The notes below the pieces were generated by a model that did not search any database, was not told where the DNA came from, and was given only the letters and a program-made list of their open reading frames with translations. DNA of 64,000 nucleotides from Paracoccaceae bacterium (GTDB taxonomy: Bacteria > Pseudomonadota > Alphaproteobacteria > Rhodobacterales > Rhodobacteraceae), in contig WKFK01000014.1 of assembly GCA_014872815.1 (NCBI GenBank), forward strand, positions 62,001 through 126,000. Direction: 5' to 3'. The position numbers and the translations under genes are program-made. Below are positions 1 through 8,625 of this stretch, piece by piece (positions within the stretch are counted from its first letter, which is position 1; each line of letters opens with the position of its first letter).

Positions 1-57
1 ATTGAAATCGACCTGTAGGGCGGTGCATTAACCGGCGAGGATACCGGCGTTTGGAAC

Positions 58-100
58 GTCGGTATTACGTCGGTATCGCGTCTGTTTTGCGGAGGTGCGC
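58..100. repeat. Dispersed 43 bp intergenic repeat, copy A
   Basis: This segment recurs at 55592-55634 in the same orientation with a single mismatch (42 of 43). It is made of three 11 bp units that start GTCGGTATTAC, GTCGGTATCGC and GTCTGTTTTGC, followed by GGAGGTGCGC. It lies downstream of marC. The 11 bp spacing is close to a helical turn, which would suit a protein-binding array, but the function is unknown. Confidence 0.75.
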
Positions 101-138
101 TTTTTTGAGCGCTATGGGTTAACGCGCGCGTGCGTCTC

Positions 139-771
139 TTAAAGTGATCCCGTTTTGGCAATCTCAAGCGCCGCGCCGATGACCAGATCAGCGGCCACGG
201 ACGCGAGGATCATGCCCATGACGCGGCTGACAATGGCTGCGCCGGAGTTGCCGATCACACGGATGATAGGACCAGCGGCCAGCATGCAGAGATAGGCAAA
301 CACCAGAACGACCAGCATGACCACCGCAGTGATGGCCTGATCCGGGATCGCGACGGTGTTGTTGTCGGTCAGAAGGACAATTGCGAGCATGGCGCCGGGG
401 CTTGCGAGGGACGGTACCGCTAGCGGGAATACGGCCGGTGAGGGTTTCTCCTCCAGTTCGGCGTCCACGTCAGCGGCGTGTTTGTCGCTTTCTGGTTTGC
501 TTTCGCCAAAGATCATGGTGAGGGCAAAGAGGAAGAGCACGATGCCACCCGCGACCTGAAACGACAGCAGGCTGATGCCGAGGCCGTCGATCAACAGTTG
601 GCCGAAGATCAGGAAGAACATCAGAACGCCAGCGGAGACCGCCGCCGCCAGCAGGGCGGTCTTGCGGCGTTCCGGCGCAGTCATGGCGGCGGTCACGGCG
701 ATAAATACGGGGATCGTACCAATGGGGTCGATCACAACCCAGAGGGTGACAAAGCGTTCAAACAAATCCAT
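139..771 (-). CDS. MarC family (UPF0056) integral membrane protein
   Basis: The 210-residue product is mostly hydrophobic, with about six membrane segments, and opens with the family pattern LFERFVTLWVVIDPIGTIPV. The mid-protein stretch FPLAVPSLASPGAM matches the second conserved MarC signature. A charged acidic loop (about residues 90-108, rich in Asp, Glu and Lys) separates the two halves. Length is normal for the family (about 200-220). MarC proteins are inner-membrane proteins of unsettled function; the old multiple-antibiotic-resistance link was not upheld in E. coli. It is transcribed alone and leftward. The start ATG is the only good one before the hydrophobic N-terminus. Confidence 0.85.
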   Translation of the reverse strand: MDLFERFVTLWVVIDPIGTIPVFIAVTAAMTAPERRKTALLAAAVSAGVLMFFLIFGQLLIDGLGISLLSFQVAGGIVLFLFALTMIFGESKPESDKHAADVDAELEEKPSPAVFPLAVPSLASPGAMLAIVLLTDNNTVAIPDQAITAVVMLVVLVFAYLCMLAAGPIIRVIGNSGAAIVSRVMGMILASVAADLVIGAALEIAKTGSL

Positions 772-901
772 GGGGGCAGGCTAGGGAATAGACTTTTGGT
801 TGTCACGAGTTTGTTGTTGGAACTGACCAATAGGGCGGCGTTCTGATGCTTTGTTTCAGTGGGATCGCGTTTCGGGGCTTGACCTCGGGACGGCTTAATT
901 A

Positions 902-1339
902 TTGCATGTTCTTATGGGCTTTGAAGTGATTGTATCTAAAGAACTCAAACTGGTTTACACCAAGTACTTCGGTTTTGTTGAGCGCCAAGAGATGGAGCAA
1001 GCATTGTTTGCGACCCTTGAGCATCCCGAGTATGTGCCTGGAATGTCGGAGTTGACCGATCTTTCATTGGTTGAGGGAGCTGAGCTCTCCCTAAAGACGA
1101 TAGACGACCACACTTCTCAAGTGGCCGCCCACTATGAGATGCAGGCAAAGTTTACGGCTCACTACGTTTTTGCACCCACAGATCTCGGGTTCGAGTTGGT
1201 GCAAGCACATCGTAAGCTTTCTCAGCAGCGTATTGATAATCTGACTCTCTACATTTTTCGGAGTGAGGCGGAAACTTTGAAAGCCATGGGGCGCAGCGAG
1301 ACCTCTATTGCTGAGCTGTTGACCACCTTATCGCGCTAA
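902..1339 (+). CDS. Small protein with SpoIIAA/STAS-like pattern
   Basis: This is a 145-residue soluble protein with no signal peptide. The pattern resembles SpoIIAA-like/SEC14-type small proteins of alphaproteobacteria: an early strand pair with an aromatic-Gly turn (KYFGFVERQEME), a conserved HPEYVPGMSELTDLS block, then HYVFAPTDLGFELVQA and a C-terminal FRSEAETLKAMG helix. The assignment rests on pattern only. The start is either TTG 902 or ATG 914 (residue 5); neither has a clear ribosome binding site. One 60-base line counted inside the gene is about 48% GC, lower than its neighbours. Function is unknown. Confidence 0.6.
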   Translation: MHVLMGFEVIVSKELKLVYTKYFGFVERQEMEQALFATLEHPEYVPGMSELTDLSLVEGAELSLKTIDDHTSQVAAHYEMQAKFTAHYVFAPTDLGFELVQAHRKLSQQRIDNLTLYIFRSEAETLKAMGRSETSIAELLTTLSR

Positions 1340-1496
1340 ATCCTCGCATCCCACGCCTGCGCCCCGATGGTTTGCGCCCTCACGATCGAGAGGCTGTCCT
1401 GACAGAGTGTGGTGCCAACGGCGCAACTACCGTGCGATTGCGCCGCTGATTTTTTGCACACCGGAGACCGGCCGGTTCGAAACGACCCTTTGACAC

Positions 1497-2657
1497 TCAA
1501 ACACTCACCAAGCATTGGGTTTCGCCTGCGATGATGCCTTCTTCGTCGGTGGGAATGACAAAAGCGGCGAGGCGGCTGTCTGTGGTGGTGATACGGGCGT
1601 TGCCCGCCGTATTGGCTGTGTCGTCGATGTCTGCGCCGAGCCAGGCGCATCCTTGAAGGATACGGGCGCGAATGGCGGCAGCGTTTTCGCCGATGCCGCC
1701 GGTGAAAACCAGCGAGTCGACGCCGCCCATGGATGCGGCCAAGGCGCCGATTTTCTTGCAGGCCTGATAGACAAAGAGGTCCACGGCTTCGGCGGCAGCT
1801 GGGCTGTCAGAGGCGAGCAGGTCGCGCATGTCAGAACTGATGTCAGATACCCCCAAGAGGCCGGATTTGGTGCCCAGCGTGTCTTCGATTTCCGCCACGG
1901 ACATGCCGCGGTCGCGCAGCATGTGGAAGATCACACCGGGGTCAAGCTCGCCACAGCGGCGGCCCATGACCAAACCGTCCAGCGCGGTGTAGCCCATGGT
2001 GGTGGCGACGGATTTCATGTTTTGCATCGCACACATGGAGGCGCCGTTGCCGAGGTGGGCCACGATGACTTTGCCGTTGGGTTTGTCCAAGTGGCGCGGC
2101 AGTTGGGTGGAGATATAGAGGTAGCTCAGCCCGTGGAATCCGTAGCGCAGGACGCCGTCGTCAGAGAAACTGCGCGGGATGGCGAAGAGCTGCGCGATGC
2201 GCGGCTGGGTGCGGTGGAAGGCGGTGTCAAAGCATGCGACCTGCGGGATGTCAGGCCAGCGGCGGGCAACGGCCTCGATGCCGGCGAGGTTGTGTGGCTG
2301 GTGACCGGGTGCCAGCGGGGCGAGGGTGCGCAGCTTGGCAATCACCGCGTCGGTGACGCGTGCCGGGGCGGCAAAATCCTGACCGCCGTGTACCACACGG
2401 TGCCCCGCGCCAATGATGCGTAGGTTGTCGGAAAGGCCCGCGATATGGGTCAGAAGCCAGTCGAGGATTTCGGCGTGAGTGGCGTTGTCCGCCACTGGCA
2501 CGTCGATCTGCTTTGCCCCGCCATGGTATTGCGGGTTTAGCCCGATGCGGTCGACCTGTCCGTGTAATATCTGTTTGAGATCAGTATTGTATACGGCGTA
2601 CTTGATGGAGGACGATCCGGCGTTCAGGACCAGAATGGCGTCTTGTGTCTCTGCCAT
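1497..2657 (-). CDS. ackA: Acetate kinase
   Basis: The enzyme interconverts acetyl phosphate plus ADP with acetate plus ATP in the cytosol. The 386-residue protein starts with the ASKHA phosphate-binding pattern LNAGSSSIKYAV (residues 11-22). It carries the acetokinase block FDTAFHRTQP, the adjacent YGFHGLSY motif and the C-terminal nucleotide-binding VFTGGIGENAAAIR. Length is typical. Its ATG overlaps the pta stop by one base, so the two are translationally coupled and form the Pta-AckA route from acetyl-CoA to acetate. No terminator with a U tract was seen in the 157 bp downstream. Confidence 0.95.
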   Translation of the reverse strand: MAETQDAILVLNAGSSSIKYAVYNTDLKQILHGQVDRIGLNPQYHGGAKQIDVPVADNATHAEILDWLLTHIAGLSDNLRIIGAGHRVVHGGQDFAAPARVTDAVIAKLRTLAPLAPGHQPHNLAGIEAVARRWPDIPQVACFDTAFHRTQPRIAQLFAIPRSFSDDGVLRYGFHGLSYLYISTQLPRHLDKPNGKVIVAHLGNGASMCAMQNMKSVATTMGYTALDGLVMGRRCGELDPGVIFHMLRDRGMSVAEIEDTLGTKSGLLGVSDISSDMRDLLASDSPAAAEAVDLFVYQACKKIGALAASMGGVDSLVFTGGIGENAAAIRARILQGCAWLGADIDDTANTAGNARITTTDSRLAAFVIPTDEEGIIAGETQCLVSV

Positions 2658-3598
2658 TACATCAGATCCCGGCCAAGGGTGTGGTGCACCATGAGCTGTG
2701 CCAGTGCGGCGGAGACCAGACGGGACAGCGTGCCGTCGGCCCGCGAGGTGAGCATGATCGGCACGCGTGCGCCCAACACGAGACCGGCGCTGTCGGCACC
2801 GGCGAGGTACATCAGCTGTTTGGCGATCATGTTGCCGGCCTCAAGGTCCGGGGCAACGAGAATGTCGGCCTCGCCTGGCACCGGCGAGGTGATGCCTTTG
2901 GCGTCCGCAGCCTTGCGCGAGATGGCGTTGTCAAAGGCCAGTGGGCCGTCCAGCACGCCGCCGGTGATCTGGCCGCGGTCGGCCATTTTACAGAGTGCGG
3001 CGGCTTCGACGGTGGAGGGGATCTTGGGGTAGATGGTTTCCAGCGCGGAGAGGATGGCTACCTTGGGTTCGTCCACGCCAAGCGCGTGGCCGAGTTCGAT
3101 GGCGTTTTGCACGATGTCGGCTTTGACCATCAGGTCGGGGAAGATGTTGATCGCGGCGTCGGTGATCATCAGCGGCTTGGGGTAGGTGGGCACGTCGAGC
3201 ACAAAAACGTGGCTCATGCGGCGCTCGGTGCGCAGCCCAGTGACCTTGTCGACCACGGCGCTCATGACCTCGTCGGTGTGCAACGCGCCTTTCATCAGGG
3301 CCTGGGCTTTGCCTTCGCGCACAAGACGCACGGCGGCCTGGGCGCTGGCGTGGCTGTGTTTGGCGTCGACGATTTCCAGCCCCTCGATGTTGAGGCCTTT
3401 CTCGGCTGCTACAGCTTTGATGCGGTCTTCGGGCCCGACCAGAATGGGGGTGATCAGGGTTTTGTCGCGGGCTTCGAGCGCGCCGATCAGGGAGGCGGCG
3501 TCACAGGGATGCACAACGGCGGTGGTGATCGGGTCCAGCGGCGCGGTTGCGGCCAGCATGGCGTCAAAACTGTTCACGTGGGGGGCGGACTGTTCCAA
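2657..3598 (-). CDS. pta: Phosphate acetyltransferase (short, PTA_PTB type)
   Basis: The 313-residue protein belongs to the phosphate acetyl/butyryltransferase family, converting acetyl-CoA and phosphate to acetyl phosphate. Family blocks seen are LMKGALHTDEVMSAVV, RRMSHVFVLDVP, MITDAAINIFPDL and GGVLDGPLAFDNAIS. It is the short catalytic form without the long N-terminal DRTGG region of enteric Pta. The start is a TTG with GGAG six bases upstream; no ATG precedes the conserved core. Adjacent ackA fixes acetate over butyrate as the likely substrate, though butyryl activity cannot be excluded from sequence. Confidence 0.9.
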   Translation of the reverse strand: MEQSAPHVNSFDAMLAATAPLDPITTAVVHPCDAASLIGALEARDKTLITPILVGPEDRIKAVAAEKGLNIEGLEIVDAKHSHASAQAAVRLVREGKAQALMKGALHTDEVMSAVVDKVTGLRTERRMSHVFVLDVPTYPKPLMITDAAINIFPDLMVKADIVQNAIELGHALGVDEPKVAILSALETIYPKIPSTVEAAALCKMADRGQITGGVLDGPLAFDNAISRKAADAKGITSPVPGEADILVAPDLEAGNMIAKQLMYLAGADSAGLVLGARVPIMLTSRADGTLSRLVSAALAQLMVHHTLGRDLM

Positions 3599-3644
3599 GG
3601 GAGGCTCCAGTGCTCTGAGTGGTAATATGTTTGCGCGTTATGCT

Positions 3645-3688
3645 CCCACTATGGAGGGCGCACTTTGATTCACAACAAAAATAGTGGG
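3645..3688. promoter_or_regulatory. Inverted repeat upstream of pta-ackA
   Basis: CCCACTAT at 3645-3652 is matched by ATAGTGGG at 3681-3688 with 28 bp between. It lies 47-90 bp upstream of the pta start and could be an operator or a pair of half sites. No promoter hexamers were assigned. It is followed by a GGGGA and a 14-codon open frame on the plus strand (3697-3741) whose coding status I cannot judge. Confidence 0.3.
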
Positions 3689-3761
3689 GAAAAGCCATGC
3701 GAAAGACGCAACACCGCGTCACAGTGAGCGGGGCTGTGTAAGGTGCTGAAATTGTGGAGCC

Positions 3762-4280
3762 TTAGGCGTTGGGGTCAAAACAGCCGAAGTGGGACTGGGC
3801 AAAGACCAGAGGTTTGCCTTCGCCAATCCAGAGGCGTTCCACCTGACCCACAACGATGTCGTGGTCACCGCCATCGTGCACCGCGTGGGTGCGGCATTCA
3901 AAACGGGCCAGACAGTCTGGCAGCAGCGGGACGTTGTCGGCGTTGGTGGCGTGTTGCAGCGTGGCGAAGGGGTCACCGTTGCGGGCGAAGTCCATGGCCA
4001 AGGCGCTCTGGTCATCGCGCAGCATATGGATGGCAAAGTGGCTGGCACCGGCAAAGAACGGATGACGTTCCGAATTGCGGGCCGGACACCAGAGCACCAG
4101 CGGCGGATCAAGCGACACAGAAGAGAAAGAATTGGCGGTCATGCCAAGCGGCCCCTGCGCGGTAGGCACGGTGACAACGGTCACACCGGTGGCAAAGCAG
4201 CCCAAAGCGTCGCGGAAGCGGCGCTGGTTCTCAGCCGTGGGGGCAAAGGTTTCATCCGTCATATGCAGGTTGTCTTTCAT
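3762..4280 (-). CDS. Flavin reductase family protein (FMN-binding split barrel)
   Basis: The chosen start gives 172 residues, right for the family. The ATG at 4280 has AGGA eight bases upstream; an in-frame extension to 4502 is open but has no support. The family pattern is clear: FRDALGCFATGVTVVTV, then MTANSFSSVSLDPPLVLW (flavin-binding region), SERHPFF and the C-terminal FAQSHFGCF. Such enzymes use NAD(P)H to reduce FMN or FAD, usually supplying a partner monooxygenase. No monooxygenase gene lies next to it, so its partner is unknown. Confidence 0.85.
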   Translation of the reverse strand: MKDNLHMTDETFAPTAENQRRFRDALGCFATGVTVVTVPTAQGPLGMTANSFSSVSLDPPLVLWCPARNSERHPFFAGASHFAIHMLRDDQSALAMDFARNGDPFATLQHATNADNVPLLPDCLARFECRTHAVHDGGDHDIVVGQVERLWIGEGKPLVFAQSHFGCFDPNA

Positions 4281-4567
4281 GTCGCGCATCCTAGCGCAGC
4301 AATGGGCCGAAATTGGGGCGGGTGCAAGAGACAGTTTGTTGTGTCTTAGCGTTCTCCCTTGTCGTCTTTCAGACCAGCTGCGCGCTCTCCTTATATATAC
4401 ATCGGTTTTTACGCAAAAGGCGCGATGCTGGATTTCACAAGGTGCCTTGTTTTGGCCGCAAGTCGAACACCGCATGCCCCAGAAACGGACCGCAAATGGC
4501 ACCGATTTGGTCCGAATGCTGCCCCAGATGCTTGTTCATGTGGTTTTCAGGATTTGAGGGAAACACC

Positions 4568-5269
4568 ATGCGCGTCATCAGACTACTCGCCACACTTGCG
4601 ACACTGCTTCCGGGCGTTGTGCATGCTGAAGCCAATGTAAGAGGGAAGTTGCCGGGAGAGGCGGCGGTTGGACGGTTGATGCTGAAGGGCAAAGCCATGT
4701 GCACCGGCGCGTTGATTTCACCCGAGCTGGTGTTGACGGCGGCGCATTGTCTGTATGATCCACGGACTGGGAAAAAGCTCAATCCGAACCAGATTGAATT
4801 TCAGGCCGGTTTGAAACAGGGCAAAGCGAAAGCCGTGCGCAAAGTTTCTGCGGCAACCGCGCATCCGGATTATATCCATCGCCGCAAAGGCCAGGCGCAG
4901 GTGGGCAGCGATATTGCGCTGTTGAAGCTGGGCACGCCTATTGCGCAGAATTCTGTGCTGCCGATGCGCTATGGGGCCAATCTGTCCAGTGGCGATATGC
5001 TGGGCGTGTTGAGCTACACCATCAGCAGCCGCACTGATCCGATTTTGGAATACCCCTGCCGTGTCTTGGCCCGTCAGCAAGACACGTTGGTGATGAGCTG
5101 TGAAGTGAATTTTGGTGCCTCCGGCGCGCCGGTTCTGGCGCTGACCAATGGCAACAACCCTGCGGTTGTCTCTGTGGTTTCGGCCAAGGCGGCGATGGGC
5201 GGACAGAATGTCTCCGTAGGGACGCTGTTGAGCGCGGATACGCTCCGGCAAATGATTGCGGGTGGGTAA
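4568..5269 (+). CDS. Secreted trypsin-like serine protease
   Basis: The 233-residue protein has a signal peptide (cleavage likely after VVHA, residue 20) and an S1 fold. The catalytic triad is visible: His60 in TAAHC, Asp115 in SDIALLKL and Ser185 in FGASGAPV. Cys45 and Cys61 form the usual His-loop disulfide pair. The residue before the catalytic Ser is Ala, not the Asp of classical GDSGG; this is seen in the glutamyl-endopeptidase-like/V8-type branch. The ATG has GAGG seven bases upstream; an earlier in-frame opening from 4313 has no such site. It is monocistronic and ended by a strong terminator. Confidence 0.85.
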   Translation: MRVIRLLATLATLLPGVVHAEANVRGKLPGEAAVGRLMLKGKAMCTGALISPELVLTAAHCLYDPRTGKKLNPNQIEFQAGLKQGKAKAVRKVSAATAHPDYIHRRKGQAQVGSDIALLKLGTPIAQNSVLPMRYGANLSSGDMLGVLSYTISSRTDPILEYPCRVLARQQDTLVMSCEVNFGASGAPVLALTNGNNPAVVSVVSAKAAMGGQNVSVGTLLSADTLRQMIAGG

Positions 5270-5299
5270 GCCTCCTGCTCTGGCTTACTTGTCCAACTC

Positions 5300-5325
5300 T
5301 GGCGGCCTTCGGGCCGCCATTTTTT
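5300..5325 (+). terminator. Rho-independent terminator of the protease gene
   Basis: TGGCGGCC and GGCCGCCA pair across a TTCG tetraloop, followed by six T residues. It is oriented for the plus strand; the reverse strand lacks a U tract, so it does not serve the convergent LysE gene. Confidence 0.85.
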
Positions 5326-5337
5326 GTTTGCGCTGGC

Positions 5338-5943
5338 CTATTTGCCAAACAGAAGGCGCAGGCCGAGGGCGGAAAGTACCACGGCGGCGATGCGATCCAG
5401 ATAGACCTTGGCGCGCAGGTAGGCGGCGCGGGCTGCGGAGGTGCTCATGCCAAAGGCCAGCAGGCTGTAAAAGATCAGCTCGATCACCAGATGGTTGGCG
5501 AAGATGAAGCCTTTTTCCGCGAGCGTCATGTTGGCTGGGAAGATCACCACCAGAACGGCGGCGGCAAACAACACCGATTTGGGGTTCATCAGGTTGATCA
5601 TCAGCCCCTGCCAGAAGGCGTGATGAGCCGGTTTCACGTCGGTTGGTGCAAGCGGCTCGCGCGCGTCTTTCCACATGCCGAAGGCGACATACATCAGATA
5701 GAGCGCGCCGACGGTTTTTACAGCGACATAGGCCCATGGGAAGGCGGTGAAGATCACCTCCAGCCCCATGAGTGCGGCCAGGGTCCAGAGGGCCGCCATG
5801 AGGCCGAGGCCAGCCCCAACGGCGAGACCAGCGCGACGCCCTGCGGTGAGGGTGGTTTTTACGGAAATCAGGAAGGCTGGACCGGGACTGGCAATGGCGG
5901 CGGCCAGTGCGAGGTTGAAGGCAAGGATATGGGTGAGGTCCAT
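5338..5943 (-). CDS. LysE family translocator
   Basis: The 201-residue protein has about six membrane segments and the family features: a glycine/proline-rich first segment (AAIASPGPAFLISVKTTL), the loop GRRAGLAVGAGLG, and the cytosolic-side block WQGLMINLMNPKSVLFAAA that marks RhtB/LysE exporters. These inner-membrane carriers export amino acids or related metabolites with proton antiport. Substrate cannot be told from sequence. AGGAG lies about nine bases upstream of the ATG. It reads toward the protease gene and away from nothing obviously related. Confidence 0.88.
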   Translation of the reverse strand: MDLTHILAFNLALAAAIASPGPAFLISVKTTLTAGRRAGLAVGAGLGLMAALWTLAALMGLEVIFTAFPWAYVAVKTVGALYLMYVAFGMWKDAREPLAPTDVKPAHHAFWQGLMINLMNPKSVLFAAAVLVVIFPANMTLAEKGFIFANHLVIELIFYSLLAFGMSTSAARAAYLRAKVYLDRIAAVVLSALGLRLLFGK

Positions 5944-6093
5944 GAGATGCGGCTCCTGTTGTGCTGCCCTAGAGGTACGGGAGCCGGAAGGCTAAGTCAC
6001 GGAGTTGTTGCGGGGGAAAGCGCTTCGGCACAAGTCGTGCTGATAAATTGTGCGCCGGGAATGTGGCGGGGAGTTGGGGGCGACAGCGTCCGT

Positions 6094-7383
6094 CTAAATC
6101 TGTTCGGATTTCAGCTGCCTCACCAACAGCAAACACAGCAGGGTTGCCAAAAGCAAAAACACTGCGCCTAGGCTCCAAGCGACGGAAAGGCTGTACACTT
6201 CTGCAACTGCCCCAACGAGCAGGAGGCCCAATGCGGCGCCGAGTTGTTGGATGAGCGATTTGAGCGACAGCAGGGTGGAGCGCTGATGATCCGCGACGCA
6301 GCGATGCAGGATGCTGCTGGCCGGGGTTTCGCAGATGCCTAGGCAAACGGAATAGAGGATGAAGACGGCCGCAAATGTGAGGATGGTGCCTTGGTAGGCG
6401 AGTGCGATTTGGATGGCTGCCAAGCAAGCGAAGGTGGCTGAGAGCGTTTTGGCGTGGCGGCGCTTGAAAAGCTTGCTGACGTGCGGTGAGAGCGCGGCGC
6501 CAAAGGCGATGGCAAAGAAGTAGGTGGCCGTCAGTGCGCCGATGACAGAGTTGGCGTATGTCTCGTCCAGCATGGGTTTGGCGAAGGTCGGCCAGAGCAC
6601 CTCGACCGGGTTGGTGGCCATTAGGAAGAAAGCCAGCGCGGCCAACAGCAGGGAAAGCGTTGGGTGTTTGAGGGCGAGCAGGCCTGCGTCTTTGATCACC
6701 AGCGGCACGTTGGCAAATCCCTGTTTGAGGGCGCGTGGGTGCTTGGGGCGGGGCGGCTCAATAATGGCGCGTTTGGTGAAGGCAAACACGCCGAGCATCA
6801 CGATAAAGCTGGCGGCATAGGAGGTGTCATAGGGGCTGAACCCGAGGGTTTGCGCATAGGGGCCGAGGATGTCGGGGAGAACACCGCCGAGGATTGCGCC
6901 TGTCGCCAGGCCGATGGCGTTGGCGGATTGCGCTTTGGCAAGGGCGGGTTGCACATCCACGTTGGGGGCGGTGGTTTTGAAGGTTTCGACAAACCACGCG
7001 TCCAAAGTGCCCGACCGCAGAGCGCGGCCAAAGCCGATGAAGGCAAAAGAGAGCGCCAGCACGTGGAAATTGCTGCTGGAGAGAAAGAGCGCGAGGGAGA
7101 TTAGACTGGCGATGACGGCGGTCAGAAAGACCGGTTTACGCCCGATGCTGTCCGCCAACCCGCCGAAGGGCAACTCCATCGTCATCGTGGTGAGCGAATA
7201 AACCCCGAAGAGCAGCGAGATCTGGAAGAGGTCCATGCCGCGATCAGTGAGGGCTAGTGCAACCACGGCCACCGTGAGCCCCATGGCAAAACGGTCCAGA
7301 AACTGGTGGATTTGGAACACCCGAATGTGGCGTTGTGCCGAGACGCTGAGGTCAGAAAAGGAGAACGCGGTTTCTGGTGTCAT
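6094..7383 (-). CDS. MFS transporter
   Basis: The 429-residue protein has about twelve hydrophobic segments and the MFS loop 2-3 signature in the form GGLADSIGRKPVFL after segment 2 (about residues 75-88). The closest general type is a drug/metabolite efflux MFS with a long central loop at EPPRPKHPRALKQG between the two six-helix halves. Substrate unknown. It starts 60 bp after the end of the type I secretion HlyD gene in the same direction, so read-through from that operon is possible. No terminator was seen between them. Confidence 0.85.
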   Translation of the reverse strand: MTPETAFSFSDLSVSAQRHIRVFQIHQFLDRFAMGLTVAVVALALTDRGMDLFQISLLFGVYSLTTMTMELPFGGLADSIGRKPVFLTAVIASLISLALFLSSSNFHVLALSFAFIGFGRALRSGTLDAWFVETFKTTAPNVDVQPALAKAQSANAIGLATGAILGGVLPDILGPYAQTLGFSPYDTSYAASFIVMLGVFAFTKRAIIEPPRPKHPRALKQGFANVPLVIKDAGLLALKHPTLSLLLAALAFFLMATNPVEVLWPTFAKPMLDETYANSVIGALTATYFFAIAFGAALSPHVSKLFKRRHAKTLSATFACLAAIQIALAYQGTILTFAAVFILYSVCLGICETPASSILHRCVADHQRSTLLSLKSLIQQLGAALGLLLVGAVAEVYSLSVAWSLGAVFLLLATLLCLLLVRQLKSEQI

Positions 7384-7443
7384 GGAGGCACCTTCGACGT
7401 TGCGGTCAGGTTGCGCAACAGTTTGATCGCGCGAAGGTTGCGC

Positions 7444-8625
7444 CTAGGGCTCCCGGAAGGCCTCTTTGCTCTTATAGAGCGGTTTCATCAGGTAGCGCAG
7501 GACGGTTTTGGAGCCGGTGTGCAGCTCGACTGTGGCGCGCATTCCGGGGCGGATTTCGATGGCTTTTTGCCGCTCGGTCAGCGCGTCGGCGTTCACGTTG
7601 ACGGTGACTTTGTAGTAAGGCGGCGCGGACGGGTCGCGTTCGTCCTCGAACGTGTCCGCGGAAATGAAATCCACCTTGCCTTTTAGGCTTCCGTAGATGG
7701 TGTAGTCGTAGGCGGTGAGCTTGATGGAGGCGTCCTGACCGGGTTCGACGTTGGCGATGTTTTCCGGGCGGACTTGGGCCTCAACAAAGAGTTCTTCGCC
7801 TAACGGAATGATTTCAAAGATTTCTTCACCAGGACGGACCACGCCGCCGATGGTGGTGACGGCGAGGTTGTTGACGATGCCCCTCATAGGGGCGGTGATC
7901 ACAGTGCGGGAAAGTTGGTCCTGCGCGAGGCGCATTTCCTGGCGCAGGGATGTGATCTCTTTGAGGGTTTCAGAGTACTCTTCTGCCAGCGTCAGTTCGG
8001 CTTGCGTGAGGATGTCCATGTAGCGGATTTCGGCCTCAGAAGCTTTCTCGCGGGCTTTGTTGACCTCCAGTAGGGCGACAAACTCTTTCTTGTAGAGGCG
8101 CTCCATGTTGGCGAGTTCTTCCTGAGCTTGTTCCAGCTGCGTGAAGGCGCCTTCGCGGCGGCTGTCGATGTCGGTCTGACGGGCTTCGATCAGGGCCTTT
8201 TCAGAGGCCAGAATGCGGGGCGCGCGTTTGGCGAGCTCTTCGGGCACGTCGAAGGTAAATTTGCCGTCGATTTCGGCCTCAAGGCGCAAACGGCGCAGTT
8301 CCAGCGCGTCGATCTGGTCTTGCAGATCGTCGAAAGCGGTGCGGAAGCGGGTGTCGCTGAGGGTGGCGAGCACTTGACCGGCTTCGACCAGGTCGCCTTG
8401 TTTGACCGCGAGATCGGCGAGGATGCCGCCTTCGAGGTTTTGCACCGATTGGGAGCGTGAGGAGGACACAACCTGACCGTCGGCACGCACAATTTCGTCG
8501 ACCCAGGCGAAGGCAGACCAGATGACAAATAGCCCGACGGCGGCGGCAATCAGGCGGATGGTGAGGCGAGAGGCTTTGAGTTGCTCGTCGAGGCCGGTTT
8601 CGTTGTCAAACTCGGAGGCGGTCAT
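7444..8625 (-). CDS. Type I secretion periplasmic adaptor (HlyD/LapC family)
   Basis: This 393-residue membrane fusion protein bridges the ABC transporter and the TolC channel. One N-terminal membrane segment lies at about residues 27-45 (LIAAAVGLFVIWSAFAWV). It is followed by the lipoyl half-motif GGILADLAVKQGDLVEAGQVLATL, a long alpha-hairpin (about 95-235), the second lipoyl half RTVITAPMRGIVNNLAV, and the C-terminal beta-barrel ending in the HlyD signature PGMRATVELHTGSKTVLRYL. Its ATG overlaps the ABC gene stop by four bases, showing coupling. It belongs to the adhesin export operon starting at 15450. Confidence 0.92.
   Translation of the reverse strand: MTASEFDNETGLDEQLKASRLTIRLIAAAVGLFVIWSAFAWVDEIVRADGQVVSSSRSQSVQNLEGGILADLAVKQGDLVEAGQVLATLSDTRFRTAFDDLQDQIDALELRRLRLEAEIDGKFTFDVPEELAKRAPRILASEKALIEARQTDIDSRREGAFTQLEQAQEELANMERLYKKEFVALLEVNKAREKASEAEIRYMDILTQAELTLAEEYSETLKEITSLRQEMRLAQDQLSRTVITAPMRGIVNNLAVTTIGGVVRPGEEIFEIIPLGEELFVEAQVRPENIANVEPGQDASIKLTAYDYTIYGSLKGKVDFISADTFEDERDPSAPPYYKVTVNVNADALTERQKAIEIRPGMRATVELHTGSKTVLRYLMKPLYKSKEAFREP

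Noticed and set aside
1-18. Possible 3' end of a plus-strand gene (last codons before TAG at 16-18)
   Set aside because: Only five codons are in the window, so no gene can be supported.
1450-1490. tRNA-like string with GGTTCGAAA
   Set aside because: No acceptor stem or anticodon arm could be fitted; only the T-loop-like string is present.
1515-2423. Long open frame opposite ackA
   Set aside because: Shadow of ackA codon use; the predicted protein is rich in Gly, Val, Asp and His without family pattern.
2645-3625. Long open frame opposite pta
   Set aside because: Antisense shadow of a certain gene.
3697-3741. 14-codon open frame with a fair ribosome site
   Set aside because: Too short to judge without comparison; kept as an observation, not as a gene.
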